A DNA stretch of 37,167 bases, from assembly GCA_002499945.1 (NCBI GenBank), contig DKYP01000116.1, forward strand, positions 45,346 to 82,512, read 5' to 3'. The first letter of the stretch is position 1. The number at the start of each line of letters is the position of its first letter. Both the position numbers and the translations under genes were made by a program. This stretch comes from Lachnoclostridium sp. UBA7097. Its GTDB lineage: Bacteria > Bacillota > Clostridia > Lachnospirales > Lachnospiraceae. The notes beneath the pieces are model-generated. The model ran no database searches. It saw nothing but the letters and a program-made list of their open reading frames with translations, and was not told where the DNA came from. Below, one piece after another: positions 1-8,500 of the stretch.

Positions 1-19
1 CCAGTTCCAGCACTTCCGC
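1..19 (-). tRNA. tRNA-Leu, 5' end only (runs off the window)
   Basis: Read on the minus strand, the first 19 bases give GCGGAAG, then TG, then CTGGAACTGG. This matches the start of bacterial leucine tRNAs: a 7-nt acceptor strand, T8, and a D-stem/loop containing GGAACTGG. The rest of the gene lies outside the window, so anticodon and variable arm cannot be checked. A good vegetative promoter about 40 bases upstream fits a stable-RNA gene. Identity as Leu is inferred from the 5' sequence only. Confidence 0.68.
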
Positions 20-56
20 ATATTAAATTGATATCTGTAACGCACTGACAGTGACT

Positions 57-85
57 ATAATATCACCAAAACAAAATCCTGTCAA
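57..85 (-). promoter_or_regulatory. sigma-A promoter of the leftward tRNA gene
   Basis: The minus strand carries TTGACA (85-80), a 17-base spacer and TATTAT (62-57), a near-consensus vegetative promoter. The expected start near position 50 leaves about 30 bases before the tRNA 5' end. Confidence 0.75.
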
Positions 86-152
86 TACTTTTTTTAAAAA
101 ATTTCCAATATTTATTTTATTATGGCAGCTTATTATATAGCGGGGGCAGGGA

Positions 153-539
153 TTATTCAAGGATATCACATACTTCTTTATATCCTGCTTTTTTTGCCAA
201 TGATTTTAAGCCATAATACACTTCTTCTTCTGAATAATTATTTTGTTTTAAAAACCTGCTGCCTTTGTTGCTTATATACTGGTAGAAAAGGACAGCAGCA
301 GTTACTTCGTCTTTATTACTGTAATCAATGTTTTCTAAAAGGATATTTTCTGCTTCATTAATTTTTCCCTGGTCTGCCATATCTTTATACATATCAAGCT
401 TGTTGCCTGAAACTTCATACTTATTTTCCTGTGGCAATATAACCTGTTTATATTCTTTGCCAAGTAATAGTGAAAACAGGATTCTTGTGGCCTCTTTAAT
501 CATACGTATAATATAATCTTTTTCATCATCATACTGCAT
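153..539 (-). CDS. DUF6483-like small cytosolic protein
   Basis: A 128-residue protein without signal peptide or membrane segment. The N-terminus has a motif of the DYIIRMIKE type followed by a hydrophobic helix (about residues 20-26). The rest is charged and probably helical, and could form a short TPR-like repeat (AENILLENIDY). The pattern resembles the uncharacterised DUF6483 proteins I associate with Lachnospiraceae, but the assignment is from memory. GGGAGGA lies a few bases before the ATG. It stands alone, divergent from the cyclophilin gene. Function unknown. Confidence 0.6.
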   Translation of the reverse strand: MQYDDEKDYIIRMIKEATRILFSLLLGKEYKQVILPQENKYEVSGNKLDMYKDMADQGKINEAENILLENIDYSNKDEVTAAVLFYQYISNKGSRFLKQNNYSEEEVYYGLKSLAKKAGYKEVCDILE

Positions 540-701
540 AATATCCTCCCTCCGTTGTGGGTTTAAATGGTTTCTTAAGTATTATAAGTATAACAAAGAT
601 AATAACGGCTGCCAAGGAAAAAAGAAAAAATAATATTTTACATATAAGGCAAATAGGAGTAAACTATATAAATAAATTAAATTACAGGAGGTATTGTTAA
701 A

Positions 702-1415
702 TTGGCTAAACAATTAAAAGAACAGAATGGGAAGAAAATAGTACCTATGCTTATTGTCCTGGCAGTTGTCCTGGTTGTTGCATGTATAGCAATTGTTATT
801 TATAACAGGCAGAAGGATAATGGCAGTTCCGGGCAGCAGACAGCAGGGCAGGAGCAGCAGGAAGATAATAAAGATACTTCTTCTGGCAGCGGGGGTACAC
901 AGGCAGATACTGGCGGGAGGTGTTATGCAGATATTGAAATTAAGGATTATGGGAAAATTACTGTTGAACTGGATGAGAAGTCTGCGCCAATAACAGTTAA
1001 AAATTTTGTTTCCCTGGCTAAAGATGGTTTTTATAACGGGCTTACATTCCACAGGATTATGGAAGGGTTTATGATGCAGGGAGGAGACCCTGAAGGCACA
1101 GGAATGGGAGGTTCTGGCAAAACAATTATTGGTGAATTTGCTAATAATGGATATGCTAATAATCTGTCACATACAAGAGGGGCAATTTCAATGGCAAGGT
1201 CAAGCAGTAATAACAGTGCAAGTTCGCAGTTTTTTATTGTACACCAGGATAGTTTGTTTTTAGACGGGGATTATGCGGTCTTTGGGTATGTAACAGAAGG
1301 CATAGAAGTAGTGGATGCTGTGTGCCAGGATGCACAGCCGGTGGATAATAATGGAACAATCCCGCCAGAGCAGCAGCCTGTAATTACTTCTATTACTATA
1401 CGTGATGAAGCATAA
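702..1415 (+). CDS. membrane-anchored cyclophilin-type peptidyl-prolyl cis-trans isomerase
   Basis: This 237-residue protein should catalyse cis-trans isomerisation of X-Pro bonds outside the membrane. Residues 14-34 form one hydrophobic anchor. A Gln/Ser/Gly-rich linker follows (about 40-70), then a bacterial cyclophilin domain (about 75-237) with FHRIMEGFMMQGGDPEGTG and SSQFFIVHQ, which hold the active-site Arg, Phe and Gln. The start is TTG at 702, placed by AGGAGG at 686-691, 10 bases upstream. The nearest later ATG would delete the anchor and part of the domain. It likely shares a transcript with the HAD gene 37 bases downstream. There is no lipobox Cys, so it is tethered by a helix rather than a lipid. 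Confidence 0.9.
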   Translation: MAKQLKEQNGKKIVPMLIVLAVVLVVACIAIVIYNRQKDNGSSGQQTAGQEQQEDNKDTSSGSGGTQADTGGRCYADIEIKDYGKITVELDEKSAPITVKNFVSLAKDGFYNGLTFHRIMEGFMMQGGDPEGTGMGGSGKTIIGEFANNGYANNLSHTRGAISMARSSSNNSASSQFFIVHQDSLFLDGDYAVFGYVTEGIEVVDAVCQDAQPVDNNGTIPPEQQPVITSITIRDEA

Positions 1416-1452
1416 ATTAATTATCTGGTAATGGATAAAAGCTGGAGGCATA

Positions 1453-2301
1453 ATGTTAAATAAAGATACTGGTAATAAGGTTATTACAGGCAATATGGAA
1501 AATACACGCATAAAATTGATTGCTACGGATTTGGATGGCACTTTGCTGGATAGTAATAAAAAAGTCCCTGCCGGGTTTGATGAATGGGTGGTAAAGCATA
1601 AGGAAATAAAAATGGTTATTGCAAGTGGCAGGCAATATTATAATATCTGCAAACTGTTTCCTGGAATCTGGGACAGGCTATTTATTATGGCTGATAATGG
1701 AGGGCTGGTTTTTGCTGGCAGGGAACTTGTTTATATTAACCAGATGCGGGAAGAGGATGTTATCTATTGTATAGAACAATTCAGCAAAAGGGAAAAGTTA
1801 TCTATTATCCTTAGTGGTGAAAAGTCTGCCTATATGGAACATTCATCTGGGGAAGCGGAAAGAAATGCACATATGTATTATGAAAAACTGGAATTTGTTT
1901 CTGGTTTAAAGGAGTGTATAAAAAAGGACAGGATTATTAAAATTGCTGTCTTTATAGAAGGGCATAAAGCGGAGGAAAGGTATAAAAAACTGGGGGATTT
2001 CCATAGCAGGCTTAAGGCGGTGCTTTCCGGGGACTGCTGGATTGATATAGCGGACAAGTCTGTCAATAAGGGGGCTGCTATAAGGGAGTTACAGGACAAG
2101 TATGGAATAAAACCATATGAATGTATGGCATTTGGTGACTATCTTAATGACAGGGATATGCTATTACAGTGCGGGGAAAGCTATGCAATGGAAAATGCGC
2201 ACCCTTCATTAAAGGAAATAGCAAAACATACAGCCCCTTCAAATGATAAAGGCGGCGTTATGGAAGTACTGCGTACAGCCATAAACACTGGCAGTATGTA
2301 A
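1453..2301 (+). CDS. Cof-type HAD-superfamily phosphatase
   Basis: A 282-residue cytosolic hydrolase of the Cof/Hydrolase_3 type, which removes phosphate from small phosphorylated metabolites; the substrate cannot be read from sequence. Motif I is DLDGTLLDSN (both catalytic Asp present, about residues 26-35), motif II is in MVIASGR, and motif IV is GDYLNDRDML. An a/b cap domain sits between motifs II and III (about 85-190). The start at 1453 has GGAGG at 1444-1448, only 4 bases away. The alternative ATG at 1495 begins just before the HAD domain and would remove 14 residues with no predicted role. Confidence 0.88.
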   Translation: MLNKDTGNKVITGNMENTRIKLIATDLDGTLLDSNKKVPAGFDEWVVKHKEIKMVIASGRQYYNICKLFPGIWDRLFIMADNGGLVFAGRELVYINQMREEDVIYCIEQFSKREKLSIILSGEKSAYMEHSSGEAERNAHMYYEKLEFVSGLKECIKKDRIIKIAVFIEGHKAEERYKKLGDFHSRLKAVLSGDCWIDIADKSVNKGAAIRELQDKYGIKPYECMAFGDYLNDRDMLLQCGESYAMENAHPSLKEIAKHTAPSNDKGGVMEVLRTAINTGSM

Positions 2302-2329
2302 CATATGTGAAATATTTAAAATTTTAATC

Positions 2330-2358
2330 TTGACAAGTATTTCCTCATGTGATACTAT
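2330..2358 (+). promoter_or_regulatory. sigma-A promoter of the infC-rpmI-rplT operon
   Basis: TTGACA at 2330-2335, a 17-base spacer and TACTAT at 2353-2358. It precedes the conserved leader, so transcripts would begin near 2365. Confidence 0.7.
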
Positions 2359-2364
2359 CTTATA

Positions 2365-2549
2365 TGCTGTACAGAATCAGGAGAACAGCAACGAAGTAGA
2401 GTAATCCACTCTCACCTTGGCACATATAAGTGACCTGGGTTTTATTATTGGTATATCAGGTATATTACATGCAGAGGATATAATTTCTGTATTTTACGCA
2501 TATATATTAATAGATAAACGTGGATTGTCTTTGCTTTCCACGTTTTTTT
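2365..2549 (+). promoter_or_regulatory. infC operon leader, probable L20-binding attenuator
   Basis: About 185 bases of untranslated leader lie between promoter and infC. It holds a small hairpin (AGAGT 2398-2402 with ACTCT 2408-2412), the block CTCTCACCTTGGCACA, and a longer-range pair (ACCTG 2433-2437 with CAGGT 2457-2461), and ends in an intrinsic terminator before the gene. In Firmicutes, infC-rpmI-rplT is repressed by L20 binding such a leader and favouring termination. Position and architecture match; membership of the Rfam L20 leader family was not tested. Confidence 0.65.
2516..2549 (+). terminator. attenuator terminator ahead of infC
   Basis: AAACGTGGA (2516-2524) pairs with TCCACGTTT (2537-2545) and the T-run continues to 2549. 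It lies inside the operon leader, so it must be read through for infC to be expressed. Confidence 0.8.
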
Positions 2550-2580
2550 CATATTATTTTATTTTTGGAGGTGTACTACC

Positions 2581-3087
2581 ATTAGCGAGTTAATGATTAA
2601 TGAAAGAATCAGGGATAAGGAAGTCCGGCTGATTAGTGAAACTGGGGAGCAGTTAGGTATTATGCCAGCTAAAGAGGCTATGAAGCTGGCACGTGAAGCA
2701 GAACTTGACCTTGTCAAGATTGCGCCAGGGGCAAAGCCGCCTGTATGCAAGATTATTGATTATGGCAAATACCGTTATGAACTTGCACGTAAGGAAAAGG
2801 AAGCTAAAAAGAAACAAAAGACTATGGAAGTAAAAGAAGTAAGGCTGTCACCTAATATAGACAAGAACGACCTTAATACTAAGGCTAACCAGGCCAGGAA
2901 GTTTCTTTCCAAAGGTGATAAAGTTAAAGTTGCATTACGTTTCCGTGGGCGTGAGATGGCGCATATAAGTTACAGCAAGCAGATTCTTGACAGCTTTTAT
3001 GAACTGCTTGAGGATATTTCTGTAATAGACAAAGCGCCAAAGATGGAAGGGCGTTCCATGGTTATGTTTTTATCACAAAAACGCTAG
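2581..3087 (+). CDS. infC: translation initiation factor IF-3, probable AUU start
   Basis: IF-3 binds the 30S subunit, blocks 50S joining and checks initiator tRNA and start codon. From 2581 the protein has 168 residues: N-terminal domain (MINERIRDKEVRLI), a lysine-rich linker helix (about 65-85), and the C-terminal domain (VKEVRLSPNIDKND, KVKVALRFRGREM). The first ATG (2593) lies 21 bases from the only good ribosome site (GGAGG 2567-2571), whereas ATT at 2581 is in frame and 9 bases away. infC is well known for an AUU start that IF-3 discriminates against, giving autoregulation, so I choose 2581. First gene of infC-rpmI-rplT. Confidence 0.93.
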   Translation: MSELMINERIRDKEVRLISETGEQLGIMPAKEAMKLAREAELDLVKIAPGAKPPVCKIIDYGKYRYELARKEKEAKKKQKTMEVKEVRLSPNIDKNDLNTKANQARKFLSKGDKVKVALRFRGREMAHISYSKQILDSFYELLEDISVIDKAPKMEGRSMVMFLSQKR

Positions 3088-3176
3088 TAAAGTTTGCCTG
3101 TATGCCAGGCAGTCTTTAGAAAAGCCAGAAAATGGTTTTATAATAGATAATCACAAGTTAAGGAGGAAATATAATT

Positions 3177-3377
3177 ATGCCAAAAATGAAGACTAAGAGG
3201 TCAGCAGCTAAACGTTTCAAAGTTACAGGAACGGGAAAGCTTATGAAAATGAATGCAAATAAAAACCATATTTTAACCAAAAAGTCACCTAAAAGGAAAA
3301 GAAGGCTTAGAAAAGCAGTAGAAATTGATACTACAAACGCTAAGATGATGAAGCGTATATTACCATATTCAAAATAA
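3177..3377 (+). CDS. rpmI: 50S ribosomal protein L35
   Basis: A 66-residue, strongly basic protein starting MPKMKTKRSAAKRFKVTG, the L35 signature, with the KNHILTKKSPKRKR core that contacts 23S rRNA. Full length for the family. AAGGAGG lies 11 bases before the ATG. It is the middle gene of infC-rpmI-rplT, with 89 bases after infC and 18 bases before rplT. Confidence 0.97.
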   Translation: MPKMKTKRSAAKRFKVTGTGKLMKMNANKNHILTKKSPKRKRRLRKAVEIDTTNAKMMKRILPYSK

Positions 3378-3395
3378 TTAAGGAGGAAAGTTGAG

Positions 3396-3752
3396 ATGGC
3401 ACGTATTAAAGGCGGTTTAAATGCAAGAAAAAAGCATAACAGGGTATTAAAGCTTGCAAAAGGTTACAGGGGAGCAAGGTCTAAACAGTACAGAGTTGCA
3501 AAACAGTCCGTTATGAGGGCTCTTAATTCTTCCTTCGCAGGCAGGAAAGAGAGAAAAAGGGAGTTCAGGAGACTCTGGATTGCACGTATTAATGCAGCAG
3601 CAAGGCTTAATGGCCTTTCATACAGCAAGTTTATGTATGGGCTTAAGCTTGCAGATATAAACCTTAACAGGAAGATGCTTTCAGAAATGGCAATAAGTGA
3701 CCCTGAAGGTTTTACAGCACTTGTGGAAATTGCAAAATCAAAGATTGCATAA
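3396..3752 (+). CDS. rplT: 50S ribosomal protein L20
   Basis: A 118-residue, basic protein beginning MARIKGGLNARKKHNRVLKL, typical for L20. It has a long N-terminal helical extension and a C-terminal globular domain (about 60-118) that binds 23S rRNA and, in Firmicutes, also the operon leader. It is needed early in large-subunit assembly. Normal length, with an AAGGAGG site. As last gene of infC-rpmI-rplT it is the probable repressor acting on the 2365-2549 leader. Confidence 0.97.
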   Translation: MARIKGGLNARKKHNRVLKLAKGYRGARSKQYRVAKQSVMRALNSSFAGRKERKREFRRLWIARINAAARLNGLSYSKFMYGLKLADINLNRKMLSEMAISDPEGFTALVEIAKSKIA

Positions 3753-3801
3753 TTTTTTAAAGATAACAAATATTAATAAATATTAATAACATTATTAAAT
3801 G

Positions 3802-4053
3802 CAATGATAAAGAGGAGTACATGGCATACACCTTTAGAGAGTGGAAGCCCACGGGCTGCAAGGCTTCACAGGAATGTGTGTTATGGAAGGTAGCTTTTGA
3901 GCACCGTTTCTGAAAGGGCTTGCTTAGTAGGAAGCGGCGGGATATCCCGTTACAGGTATAAAAGGCAGTAATGTCTGCGTAAGCACCATTTACTGTGTTA
4001 AAAAGGTGGTACCGCGGTACATCCGCCCTTTGCTTATAGCAAAGGGTTTTTTT
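3802..4053 (+). promoter_or_regulatory. T-box leader of valS, valine specifier GTA
   Basis: The T-box sequence AAGGTGGTACCGCG is at 4003-4016, ahead of a terminator at 4026-4053. Stem I starts with an AGTA element (GAGGAGTACATGG). On its 3' side GAAG (3886-3889) is followed by GTA (3890-3892) and then TTTTGAGCA, the same layout as known T-boxes where the specifier codon follows GAAN. GTA is a valine codon and the downstream gene is valS. Uncharged tRNA-Val should stabilise the antiterminator and allow valS transcription. Confidence 0.93.
4026..4053 (+). terminator. T-box terminator before valS
   Basis: CCCTTTGC (4026-4033), 5-base loop, GCAAAGGG (4039-4046), then seven T (4047-4053). It competes with the antiterminator formed by the T-box sequence just upstream. 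Confidence 0.9.
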
Positions 4054-4074
4054 GTTTTAGAAAGGGGAATCTTT

Positions 4075-6720
4075 ATGGCTAAAGAATTAGAGAAAAATTA
4101 TAATCCCTCTGATATTGAACAGAGGACTTATGAAAAATGGCTGGATAAAAAATATTTCCATGCAGAGGTAAACAGGGATAAAAAACCTTTTACTATCGTT
4201 ATGCCTCCGCCAAATATTACAGGACAACTCCATATGGGGCATGCACTTGATAATACTTTACAGGATATCCTTATACGTTTTAAAAGGATGCAGGGATATG
4301 AAGCTTTATGGCTTCCTGGGACTGACCATGCTTCTATTGCCACAGAAGCAAGGGTTGTAGAAACACTTAAAAAAGAAGGTACTACAAAGGAAGAACTTGG
4401 AAGGGAGAAATTCCTTGAAAGGGTATGGGACTGGAAGAAGCAGTATGGCGGGCGTATTGTAGAACAGCTTAAAAAGATTGGTTCTTCATGTGACTGGGAC
4501 AGGGAAAGGTTTACAATGGACGAAGGCTGCAACAGGGCAGTTAAAGAAGTATTTGTAAAGCTTTATAATAAAGAACTTATATACAGGGGGGAGCGTATTA
4601 TTAACTGGTGTCCTAAGTGCCTTACATCTATTTCTGATGCAGAGGTTGAATATGAAGACCAGGCAGGGCATTTCTGGCATTTAAGATATAAGACTACAGA
4701 CGGCACAGGGTATATTGACCTTGCAACCACACGTCCTGAAACACTTCTTGGCGATACAGCAGTAGCAGTAAACCCAAATGACGGGCGTTATAAGCATATG
4801 GTTGGCAAAACTCTTGATTTGCCACTGGTACACAGGCAGATACCGGTTATAGAAGATGAATATGTAGATATGGAATTTGGTACAGGTGTTGTTAAAATTA
4901 CACCTGCACATGACCCTAACGATTTTGAGGTAGGCCTGCGCCATAACCTTGAAATTATAAATGTGCTTACAGAAGATGCAAAGATTACAGATGATTACCC
5001 TGCATATGCAGGAATGGACAGGTATGAGGCAAGGAAGAAGATAGTAGAAGACCTTGAGGCAGAGGGGGCACTTCTTAAGACAGAGGACCACCCGCATAAT
5101 GTAGGTACATGCTACCGCTGCGGCACTACAGTAGAACCAAGGGTTTCAAAACAGTGGTTTGTATCTATGAAAGCACTTGCAAAACCTGCAATAGATGCAG
5201 TAAAGAATGGTGACACAAAGTTTGTACCACCACACTTTGAGAAAACTTATTTCCACTGGCTTGAGAATATACGTGACTGGTGCATATCACGCCAGCTTTG
5301 GTGGGGACACCAGATACCAGCGTTTTATTGTGATGATTGTGGTGAAATGGCTGTTACTAAAGAAAACAGTGCCACATGTCCAAAGTGTGGGAAACCAATG
5401 CGCCAGGACCCTGACACTCTTGATACATGGTTTTCATCAGCATTGTGGCCTTTTTCAACTCTTGGATGGCCAGAAAAGACAGAAGAAATGGATTATTTTT
5501 ATCCAACAAGCACACTTGTTACAGGATATGATATAATTCCGTTCTGGGTTATGCGTATGATGTTTTCGGGCATAGAGCAGACAGGCAGTGTACCATTTGA
5601 TACAGTGTTTATACACGGGCTTGTACGTGATTCACAGGGACGCAAGATGAGCAAGTCGCTTGGCAATGGAATAGACCCGCTTGAAGTAATTGACAAATAT
5701 GGCGCAGATGCGTTGCGTTTTACACTTGTTACAGGAAATGCACCAGGAAATGATATGCGTTTCTACTGGGAGCGTGTTGAGGCAAGCCGTAACTTTGCTA
5801 ACAAAGTATGGAACGCTTCACGTTTTATAATGATGCACCTTGGGGATAATAAAATTACAGAGCCTGCATATAATGATTTATGTGCTGTTGACAAATGGAT
5901 AATTTCAGCAGTTAATACACTTGCCAGGGAAGTTACAGAAAATATGGAGAAGTATGAACTTGGCATAGCTGTACAGAAAATAAATGATTTTATATGGACA
6001 GAATTTTGTGACTGGTATATTGAATTTGTAAAGCCAAGGCTGTTTAATAAGGAAAATGACAAAGAATCTGCCAATGCTGCATTCTGGACATTAAAAACCG
6101 TGCTTGTGGCTTCACTTAAACTTCTTCACCCATTTATGCCATTTATTACAGAAGAAATATTCTGCACAATACAGTCAGAAGAAGAATCAATAATGGTATC
6201 TGCATGGCCGGAATATAAAGAAGAATGGGATAATAAAGAAGCAGAACAGGATGCAGGAATTATGAAAGCTTTTACAAGGGCAGTACGTAACACACGCACA
6301 TCTATGGATGTTGCCCCGTCACGCAAGGCAAAAGTTTATATAGTGGCAGATAATGGGGAAACAGCAGAAACATTAAAAAGGCTTTCAGGTTCATTTGCAC
6401 ATATGCTTTATGCTTCAGAAGTGGCAGTGCAGACAGATAAAACAGGCATAGAGGAAAACGCAGTATCAGCAGTTACCAGCAATGCAACAATTTATATGCC
6501 GCTTTCAGACCTTGTTGACTTTGCAAAAGAAAAAGAAAGGCTTCTGAAAGAAAAGAAACGCCTTGAAGGTGAATTAAAACGTGTAAACGGGATGCTTGGC
6601 AATGAAAAGTTTATAAACAAAGCCCCGGCAGCGAAGATAGAAGAAGAAAGGGGCAAGCTTTCCAGATACCAGGCAATGATGGATAAAGTTTTAGAAGAAC
6701 TTGCCAAGTTGCCAAATTAA
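4075..6720 (+). CDS. valS: valyl-tRNA synthetase
   Basis: This class Ia synthetase charges tRNA-Val with valine and edits mischarged threonine. The 881-residue protein has the HIGH-type motif in PPPNITGQLHMGHAL (about residues 42-56), the CP1 editing domain (TTRPETLLGDTAVAVNP, about 220), zinc-type Cys clusters (CYRCG; CDDCGE with CPKCGK), the KMSKS loop in GRKMSKSLGNGIDP (about 524-537), an anticodon-binding domain, and a C-terminal coiled-coil arm. The reading frame is open upstream to 4006, but that stretch is the T-box terminator. ATG 4075, after AAAGGGG, is the start. Regulated by the T-box. Confidence 0.97.
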   Translation: MAKELEKNYNPSDIEQRTYEKWLDKKYFHAEVNRDKKPFTIVMPPPNITGQLHMGHALDNTLQDILIRFKRMQGYEALWLPGTDHASIATEARVVETLKKEGTTKEELGREKFLERVWDWKKQYGGRIVEQLKKIGSSCDWDRERFTMDEGCNRAVKEVFVKLYNKELIYRGERIINWCPKCLTSISDAEVEYEDQAGHFWHLRYKTTDGTGYIDLATTRPETLLGDTAVAVNPNDGRYKHMVGKTLDLPLVHRQIPVIEDEYVDMEFGTGVVKITPAHDPNDFEVGLRHNLEIINVLTEDAKITDDYPAYAGMDRYEARKKIVEDLEAEGALLKTEDHPHNVGTCYRCGTTVEPRVSKQWFVSMKALAKPAIDAVKNGDTKFVPPHFEKTYFHWLENIRDWCISRQLWWGHQIPAFYCDDCGEMAVTKENSATCPKCGKPMRQDPDTLDTWFSSALWPFSTLGWPEKTEEMDYFYPTSTLVTGYDIIPFWVMRMMFSGIEQTGSVPFDTVFIHGLVRDSQGRKMSKSLGNGIDPLEVIDKYGADALRFTLVTGNAPGNDMRFYWERVEASRNFANKVWNASRFIMMHLGDNKITEPAYNDLCAVDKWIISAVNTLAREVTENMEKYELGIAVQKINDFIWTEFCDWYIEFVKPRLFNKENDKESANAAFWTLKTVLVASLKLLHPFMPFITEEIFCTIQSEEESIMVSAWPEYKEEWDNKEAEQDAGIMKAFTRAVRNTRTSMDVAPSRKAKVYIVADNGETAETLKRLSGSFAHMLYASEVAVQTDKTGIEENAVSAVTSNATIYMPLSDLVDFAKEKERLLKEKKRLEGELKRVNGMLGNEKFINKAPAAKIEEERGKLSRYQAMMDKVLEELAKLPN

Positions 6721-6762
6721 ATATAAATAGTGTTAACTTTTAGTTAAGTATTGGCCGGGTTC

Positions 6763-6791
6763 TTGCAATATATGGCAAACTCATATATAAT
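6763..6791 (+). promoter_or_regulatory. sigma-A-type promoter of the fapA-like operon
   Basis: TTGCAA (6763-6768), a 17-base spacer and a perfect TATAAT (6786-6791), 63 bases before the gene at 6855. A small inverted repeat, TTAAC/GTTAA, lies at about 6733-6747 just upstream. Confidence 0.65.
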
Positions 6792-6854
6792 CAAGATAAG
6801 TAACTCTGCTCTTAACAAAATGCTGGTTGGAAAATTTAACAGAGGAGGGATTTT

Positions 6855-8255
6855 ATGGAAGAAAATGTTGTAGAAAAGGGTATTTGTAATGTCCAGATAA
6901 CAGTATCTGATGATGAGAATGCAGCATATATATGTATGACTAAACCAGATGAAGGCACGGAAAATACATTAGAATCAATTATAGGGCTTGTAAAGGATTT
7001 GGGGATAGTCCATGGTGTCAGCACAGAGGTATTGAAAAACCTGCTGGAGAAGAAAGCTTATGGCCAGGTAGTCAAATTTGCGCAGGCAACACCAGCAACA
7101 GATGGCAAAGACGGATGGTATGAATTTTTATTTGATACTAAAGTTGACACAAGACCAAAGATTTTAAAAGATGGTTCAGTTGATTATTCAGAATATGGCA
7201 GTGTTCCGTCTGTAGTAGAAGGGGAACGTATTGTTGTATACCATCCGGCAACGGGAAGCCAGGATGGCATAAATGTATATGGCGGCTCTATTCTTGCCAA
7301 AAAAGGCAAGGATTTAGCCAAATTAAAAGGTAAAGGGTTTACTGTTGACCAGACAGGTACGGTATATACAGCAAAATATGACGGGAAGGTAACTTATATC
7401 GCAGAAAGGCTTGTTGTAGACAAGGAACTGGTAGTAGAGGGAGATGTATCATATACCACAGGGGATATAGAATTCCAGAATGATATACATATCCGTGGCA
7501 ATGTATTTTCAGGGGTCAGTGTAACATCACAGAAAGGCTCTATAATTGTTGACGGATATGTTGAGCAGGCTGCGCTCTCTGCAAAGAATGATGTTGTACT
7601 TAAAAATGGGATGCAGGGAAATGGAAAAGGTTCGATAGAGGCAGGCGGCAATGTCAAGGGCAAGTTCTTTGAGCAGTCATGTATTACATGTAAGGGCGAT
7701 GTACAGGCAAATGCTATTATGAATACAAGGATTGAGGCAGGGCAGGATATAATTGTTTCTGGAAAGTATGGTGTTATAGTAGGTGGTTCTGTATCGGCAA
7801 TGCGGTGTATAAGTGCCAATATCATAGGCAATATGTCGGAGGTCAGGACAGAGATAAAAGCCGGGGTGGATGGTGATTTGTTTGCACTGCTTGCACAGTG
7901 CAAGCAGAACAAAGAGGAAAGCGAAAAATCATTAAAGACAGTTGTTGATGCACTTGAAAAGGTACAGCAGGCACTTGCAAAGGCAGATAACCCTGAACTT
8001 TCCAAAAGGCGTATCCAGCTTATGCGCAGTAAAATAGAATGTGATACAAGGGTCAACGAACTTGCTAAAAGGGAGCAGGAAATATTAGACCAGATGGGCA
8101 AGGCAAATGCTGCCAGGATTACTATTAATAAAGTTGTAAACCCGGGAACTGCCATAACTATCAACGGAGTAAAGGTATTAGTTACAGAAGAGAACCATCA
8201 TGTAGAATATGCAAGGCGTGGTGCAGGAATTATAGTATATAATATTGGAGAATAG
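6855..8255 (+). CDS. FapA-family (DUF342) protein with polymer-forming beta-helix
   Basis: A 466-residue cytosolic protein of the DUF342/FapA family. The N-terminal region (about 1-170) precedes a repetitive right-handed beta-helix (about 175-330; repeats such as GDIEFQNDIHIRGNV and GSIEAGGNVKGKFF), then a coiled coil (about 345-425) and a short C-terminal strand segment. Some family members affect flagellar placement or cell-surface assembly, but no flagellar gene is nearby, so its role here is open. ATG 6855 follows AGGAGGGA. It appears to lead a three-gene operon with the 60-aa protein and the zinc-ribbon/TPR protein. Confidence 0.82.
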   Translation: MEENVVEKGICNVQITVSDDENAAYICMTKPDEGTENTLESIIGLVKDLGIVHGVSTEVLKNLLEKKAYGQVVKFAQATPATDGKDGWYEFLFDTKVDTRPKILKDGSVDYSEYGSVPSVVEGERIVVYHPATGSQDGINVYGGSILAKKGKDLAKLKGKGFTVDQTGTVYTAKYDGKVTYIAERLVVDKELVVEGDVSYTTGDIEFQNDIHIRGNVFSGVSVTSQKGSIIVDGYVEQAALSAKNDVVLKNGMQGNGKGSIEAGGNVKGKFFEQSCITCKGDVQANAIMNTRIEAGQDIIVSGKYGVIVGGSVSAMRCISANIIGNMSEVRTEIKAGVDGDLFALLAQCKQNKEESEKSLKTVVDALEKVQQALAKADNPELSKRRIQLMRSKIECDTRVNELAKREQEILDQMGKANAARITINKVVNPGTAITINGVKVLVTEENHHVEYARRGAGIIVYNIGE

Positions 8256-8317
8256 TATACTTTTATGCCGGTAATTGCGGAGGATATTTGTTGATGATTA
8301 ACAGGAGGTAGTGTAAT

Positions 8318-8500
8318 ATGGATTTTGAAGCAGAGTTGGCGAAGTTCCAGCCAAGCCTTGATATTGAACAGGCAGAAGATGCTATTTATGGCAATAAGAC
8401 AACTGATGTTACAGATTTGGTACAGTCTATTATTAACAATACTGTAACAGGTAATGAAAATGTCAAAAACAAATCTATAGAGTGGGTGGAGGAATCATGA
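8318..8500 (+). CDS. 60-residue acidic protein, unrecognised
   Basis: I do not recognise this protein. It is short, acidic and free of Cys or membrane segments, with a predicted helix at residues 15-25 and another around DVTDLVQSIINN. It has a very good ribosome site (AGGAGGT 8303-8309). Its TGA stop overlaps the ATG of the next gene (ATGA at 8497-8500), which suggests translational coupling. Conservation of that overlap would support a shared role with the zinc-ribbon/TPR protein, perhaps as a small partner; this is inference. Confidence 0.7.
   Translation: MDFEAELAKFQPSLDIEQAEDAIYGNKTTDVTDLVQSIINNTVTGNENVKNKSIEWVEES

Noticed and set aside
122..361. 79-codon plus-strand open frame near the left end
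   Set aside because: Overlaps the better supported minus-strand gene at 153-539, lacks a ribosome site and has an unlikely Leu/Tyr/Cys-rich composition.
4006..4074. Extended N-terminus of valS
   Set aside because: The added codons lie on the T-box sequence and its terminator; the site before ATG 4075 and the family N-terminus support the shorter form.
7394..8164. 256-codon minus-strand open frame inside the DUF342 gene
   Set aside because: Low-complexity Ser/Ile/Leu-rich translation, no start site, and fully covered by a convincing gene on the other strand.
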